Assembly: GCA_039964455.1 (NCBI GenBank)
Contig: JBDVXK010000013.1
Span: 1 to 64,000, forward strand
Reading direction: 5' to 3'
Source of the DNA: CALJFL01 sp039964455
GTDB lineage: Bacteria; Pseudomonadota; Gammaproteobacteria; Pseudomonadales; Halieaceae
DNA length: 64,000 nucleotides
Part shown: in pieces, positions 60,924 to 64,000 of the stretch
Position numbering within the stretch: the stretch's first letter is position 1
How the letters are laid out: the number at the start of each line of letters is the position of its first letter
Program-made: the position numbers and the translations under genes
The notes under the pieces: model-generated
Told to the model about the DNA's origin: nothing
Database searches by the model: none
The model's input: only the letters and a program-made list of their open reading frames with translations

Positions 60924-62984
60924 GTGAACGCAAAAGTACACTCCCCTGCCCCCGTTGGCATGACTTACGAGAAACTGTTCGAACCACTGGATCTGGGCTT
61001 CACCAGCATCAAAAACAGAGTGATCATGGGCTCTATGCATACCGGACTGGAAGAGTCCGAGAATGGCTTCGAGCGTATGGCGGCTTATTTTTCCGAGCGC
61101 GCGCGCGGCGGCGTAGGTATGATCATCACCGGTGGCATCGGCCCCAATGAAGAGGCCGCTTTCGGCTCGGCCATGCTTTCGAACGACGCCGAGGCCGATC
61201 AACACCGAGTCGTTACTGAGGCGGTGCATACGGCAGACCCCAGCGTAAAAATCTGCATGCAGATTCTTCACACCGGCCCACTGGCCTACAACGAAAAACT
61301 GGTAGCGCCCTCCGCGATCAAGTCGCGTATCGCACCCTTCGTGCCCAACGAGCTGGACGCAGAAGGCGTGCAAAAACAGATCAACGATCACGTGCGATGC
61401 GCGATGCTGGCGAAGCAAGCTGGCTACGATGGCGTCGAAATTATCGGTTCGGCTGGCTATCTCATTTCCACGTTTCTGGTGGAAAAGACCAACAAGCGTA
61501 CCGACGAGTACGGCGGCTCCTATGAAAACCGTATGCGCTTCGCACTGGAGATTGTGGAAAAAACCCGGGCCGCGGTGGGCGAAGACTTCATTGTTATTTT
61601 CCGTATTGCCGCCATGGACATGCTACAGGGCGGCATGAGTTGGGAAGAAGTGGTTCAGCTTGCACAAGGGCTGGAGAAGGCCGGCGTGAATATCATCTCC
61701 ACTCACTTCACCTGGCACGAAAGTGCTGTCCCAACCATTGCCACCATGGTGCCGCGTGCGGCTTTCAGCCAGGTGACTGGTCGTATTCGCGAGAACGTGA
61801 ACGTGCCCATGATTACCTCCAATCGCATCAACATGCCACACGTGGCCGAGGAAGTGCTGCAGCGCGGAGACGCCGATTTGGTGTCCATGGCACGGCCCAT
61901 GCTCGCTGACGCCGAACTGGTGAACAAAGCGCGCGAGGGCCGAGAGGACGAAATCAATACCTGCATAGGCTGTAACCAGGCCTGTCTGGATCATACCTTC
62001 GCCGGCAAATCGGTCTCATGCCTGGTGAACCCAAGGGCCTGCCACGAAACTCTACTCAAATATGAGCAAACCACTTCACCTAAAAACATCGCAGTGGTGG
62101 GTGCCGGTCCAGCGGGCATGGCCTATGCCACCGTCGCCGCCGAGCGCGGACACAAGGTCACACTCTATGACGCGGCCAGCGAGATTGGCGGCCAGTTCAA
62201 CCTGGCCAAGCAGATTCCCGGAAAGGAAGAATTCTACGAGACGCTGCGCTACTACGGCAGGATGATTGAAAAACTGGGCATCAACTTGCAGCTGAATACG
62301 CGGGCAGATGCCGACATGCTCGCCGCGGGTGGCTTCGACGATATCATCATCGCCACTGGCATCACTCCGCGCACCCCCGACCTGGAGGGTATCGATCACC
62401 CCATGGTGATGGGCTACATCGACGCTATCAGGGGCAATAAGCCCGTGGGCAAAAAAGTCGCCATCATGGGTGCTGGCGGCATCGGTTTTGACGTATCAGA
62501 ACTGATCAGCCACGAGGGCGTATCAGCGGCTATGGACATCAATGTATTCGCCAAGGAGTGGGGTGTGGACTTTGCCAATCATCCGCGCGGAGGTGTTACC
62601 GGTGTCGAACCTGTTGCCGCAACCGCAGACCGTGAGATCTTCCTGATGCAGCGCAAGGAAACACCGGTGGGACGTGGCTTGGGCAAGACAACTGGCTGGA
62701 CCCATCGCATGGCCCTTGGCCGGCGCGGTGTCAAAATGATGAACGGCATTGATTATGTGCGCATAGACGACGATGGGCTGCATATCATGCGCGAGAACAA
62801 GCCCGAAGTACTGCCGGTCGATACCGTCATTGTCTGCGCTGGTCAGGATCCAGCCCGAGAACTCTATGACTCGGCGCAGGCACAAGGCTTAGCCGTAGCG
62901 CTGGTGGGTGGTGCCTACGAGGCGGCGGAACTGGATGCCAAGGCCGCCATCAACCAGGCCTGCCACATGGCCGCCGAGGTCTAG
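60924..62984 (+). CDS. fadH: 2,4-dienoyl-CoA reductase (FadH-like)
   Basis: A 686-aa NADPH-dependent iron-sulfur flavoenzyme that reduces 2,4-dienoyl-CoA in unsaturated fatty acid oxidation. The N-terminal old-yellow-enzyme barrel starts EKLFEPLDLGFTSIKNRV and includes MGSMHTGLEE, as in E. coli FadH. The 4Fe-4S cluster is bound by CIGCNQAC plus the later Cys of VSCLVNPRAC, then comes the NADPH/FAD domain with VVGAGPAGMAYA and IMGAGGIGFDVSE. The GTG at 60924 is taken; an ATG at 60960 would remove 12 residues and match FadH better. Divergent from the acyl-CoA dehydrogenase operon. Confidence 0.92.
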   Translation: MNAKVHSPAPVGMTYEKLFEPLDLGFTSIKNRVIMGSMHTGLEESENGFERMAAYFSERARGGVGMIITGGIGPNEEAAFGSAMLSNDAEADQHRVVTEAVHTADPSVKICMQILHTGPLAYNEKLVAPSAIKSRIAPFVPNELDAEGVQKQINDHVRCAMLAKQAGYDGVEIIGSAGYLISTFLVEKTNKRTDEYGGSYENRMRFALEIVEKTRAAVGEDFIVIFRIAAMDMLQGGMSWEEVVQLAQGLEKAGVNIISTHFTWHESAVPTIATMVPRAAFSQVTGRIRENVNVPMITSNRINMPHVAEEVLQRGDADLVSMARPMLADAELVNKAREGREDEINTCIGCNQACLDHTFAGKSVSCLVNPRACHETLLKYEQTTSPKNIAVVGAGPAGMAYATVAAERGHKVTLYDAASEIGGQFNLAKQIPGKEEFYETLRYYGRMIEKLGINLQLNTRADADMLAAGGFDDIIIATGITPRTPDLEGIDHPMVMGYIDAIRGNKPVGKKVAIMGAGGIGFDVSELISHEGVSAAMDINVFAKEWGVDFANHPRGGVTGVEPVAATADREIFLMQRKETPVGRGLGKTTGWTHRMALGRRGVKMMNGIDYVRIDDDGLHIMRENKPEVLPVDTVIVCAGQDPARELYDSAQAQGLAVALVGGAYEAAELDAKAAINQACHMAAEV

Positions 62985-62989
62985 TTAAC

Positions 62990-64000
62990 TCAGGGCGAAT
63001 CGTCCCGATAGGTTCGGGGCGGCACCGGCTTACCAAAGAACAGTGACGCACTGAGTAACAGGCGTTCGGTGGGACCCAATTGGGCCCGCTGCGCCATCAC
63101 TTCCCGTGCCATCGCGGGTTCATCGGTAATCAGACCGTCCACGCCCCTGGACAACCAGCCGGTCATGGACAAGGCATCATTGATTGTCCAAATATATACC
63201 GGCTTACCGGCGTCCTGGGAGCGACGAATAAAGGCCGGAGTAGCCATAGCGGCATTCACCGCCAGAAAATCGACATCCATGCGTGACAGATCACCCACTG
63301 CCGTGGCGGCGAGCAGCCCAACCGTCCACTCGGGTCGCAATGCCTTGAGCTTTTGCACACCGGGCAAGTGCAGGGACATAGCAATCACTTCGTCAGCCAT
63401 GTCCATCTCTTCCACCACGTCCACCACACGCTGCTCAAGCGCCTCGTCGTGACCGTAGTATTTCAGTTCTATCAGCAGTTTCGCCTTGCCACGGGTTTCA
63501 GCAAGCACCTGGGCAAGCGTAGGTGTGCGCTCATCGGCAAACTCTGGCGAGAACCAACTACCTATATCAATTTGCTGAATCTCTGCCAGCTTACCTTCCC
63601 AGATTTTTAAAGGATTCCCTGCCAGCTTCATGAAGTCACTATCGTGCACCACCATCACTTCACCATCGAGGCTCTCCTGAACATCAATCTCGACCCAATC
63701 AGCACCGTCCTGCACAGCGAGACGAACCGCCGCCAAGGTATTCTCAGGTGCGGCACCCGCGGCGCCACGGTGAGCGATCACAAGGGCACTATCTTCCGTT
63801 GCAAGACCACGCACGAGTACATGACCGGCGAGTGCCGCTATCAAAGCCGCGACTATCGCCACGGTAACCAGCCTGCCTGTAGACCAGTTAAGCGAAAACC
63901 CCCTGTCAGAACCTTCGCCAAGACCAGCGAGCCAGTTGCTGTCGGCAAGGTCAGCCAGCAGGCTTTCTTGCAAATGTGCAATCACAGTTGCCAGGCTGGC
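62990..64000 (-). CDS. Glycerophosphodiester phosphodiesterase, 5'-incomplete
   Basis: The visible part holds a transmembrane helix (LVTVAIVAALIAALAGHVLV) followed by a complete GDPD barrel: VIAHRGAAGAAPENT, WVEIDVQESLDGEVMVVHD and the late WTINDALSMTGWLSRGVDGLITDEP. It cleaves glycerophosphodiesters to glycerol-3-phosphate and an alcohol, here on the outer side of the inner membrane. The frame is open to the window edge, and many such proteins carry a multi-helix membrane domain upstream, so the true start lies outside this window. The end is 5 bp after the fadH stop. Confidence 0.88.
   Translation of the reverse strand, partial: ASLATVIAHLQESLLADLADSNWLAGLGEGSDRGFSLNWSTGRLVTVAIVAALIAALAGHVLVRGLATEDSALVIAHRGAAGAAPENTLAAVRLAVQDGADWVEIDVQESLDGEVMVVHDSDFMKLAGNPLKIWEGKLAEIQQIDIGSWFSPEFADERTPTLAQVLAETRGKAKLLIELKYYGHDEALEQRVVDVVEEMDMADEVIAMSLHLPGVQKLKALRPEWTVGLLAATAVGDLSRMDVDFLAVNAAMATPAFIRRSQDAGKPVYIWTINDALSMTGWLSRGVDGLITDEPAMAREVMAQRAQLGPTERLLLSASLFFGKPVPPRTYRDDSP

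Overview
The window looks like a chromosomal segment of a marine, aerobic gammaproteobacterium, probably of the Halieaceae/Cellvibrionales type. The pointers are a cytochrome c5, a DUF3080 lipoprotein, a solitary second-type EF-G, a FadH-type dienoyl-CoA reductase, many glutathione S-transferase (GST) family proteins, and a sulfatase/TonB-receptor catabolic cluster. The taxonomic placement is inference from gene content; no 16S gene is present.

Layout. (1) 1-9.9 kb: cytochrome c5, a GST, and a five-gene minus-strand operon (LolA-like carrier, two LolC/E-like permeases, LolD-like ATPase, outer-membrane barrel) that resembles a complete lipid or lipoprotein trafficking route. These are followed by three plus-strand envelope genes (DUF3080, phospholipase D, DUF4136). 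A tRNA-Arg(CCG) lies at 9969-10045. (2) 10-34.3 kb: a large catabolic cluster. It encodes a Tat-exported sulfatase, a TonB-dependent receptor, a sodium:solute symporter, six SnoaL/NTF2-like proteins (five of them double-domain), an RraA-type aldolase, an HpcH/HpaI aldolase, a MetE-like zinc alkyltransferase, a catabolic HisD/HpsN-like dehydrogenase, a bicupin, a COG3618 lactonase-type amidohydrolase, three alpha/beta hydrolases, an SDR and one LacI-family regulator. (3) 34.3-42.5 kb: a degenerate duplicate scar, a patatin lipoprotein, DUF3313, an AraC regulator, a small ribbon-helix-helix gene, a second sulfatase, and an ABM monooxygenase/GST/nitronate monooxygenase operon. (4) 42.7-51.3 kb: DUF3604, three more GST-family genes, an exported HAD phosphatase and EF-G2. 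(5) 51.6-64 kb: a small hypothetical gene, a 2290-residue surface protein made of about 17 DUF11 repeats with an IPTL-CTERM-like tail, and fatty-acid/CoA metabolism (SDR, acyl-CoA dehydrogenase, FadH) followed by an incomplete glycerophosphodiesterase.

The main discovery candidate is region 2. Seven copies of a 16-bp near-palindrome, consensus TTGACTTCGAATGCAA with a central CG as in LacI-family operators, lie in the control regions of the cluster, and I saw no other good copy in the 64 kb. Between them they serve every transcription unit of the cluster except a TRIC-type channel gene. The likely picture is one LacI-family repressor controlling a single catabolic regulon: import of a sulfated substrate (receptor, sulfatase, symporter), then hydrolase, dehydrogenase, lactonase and aldolase steps, with an unusual set of SnoaL-fold enzymes. 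The substrate cannot be read from the sequence.
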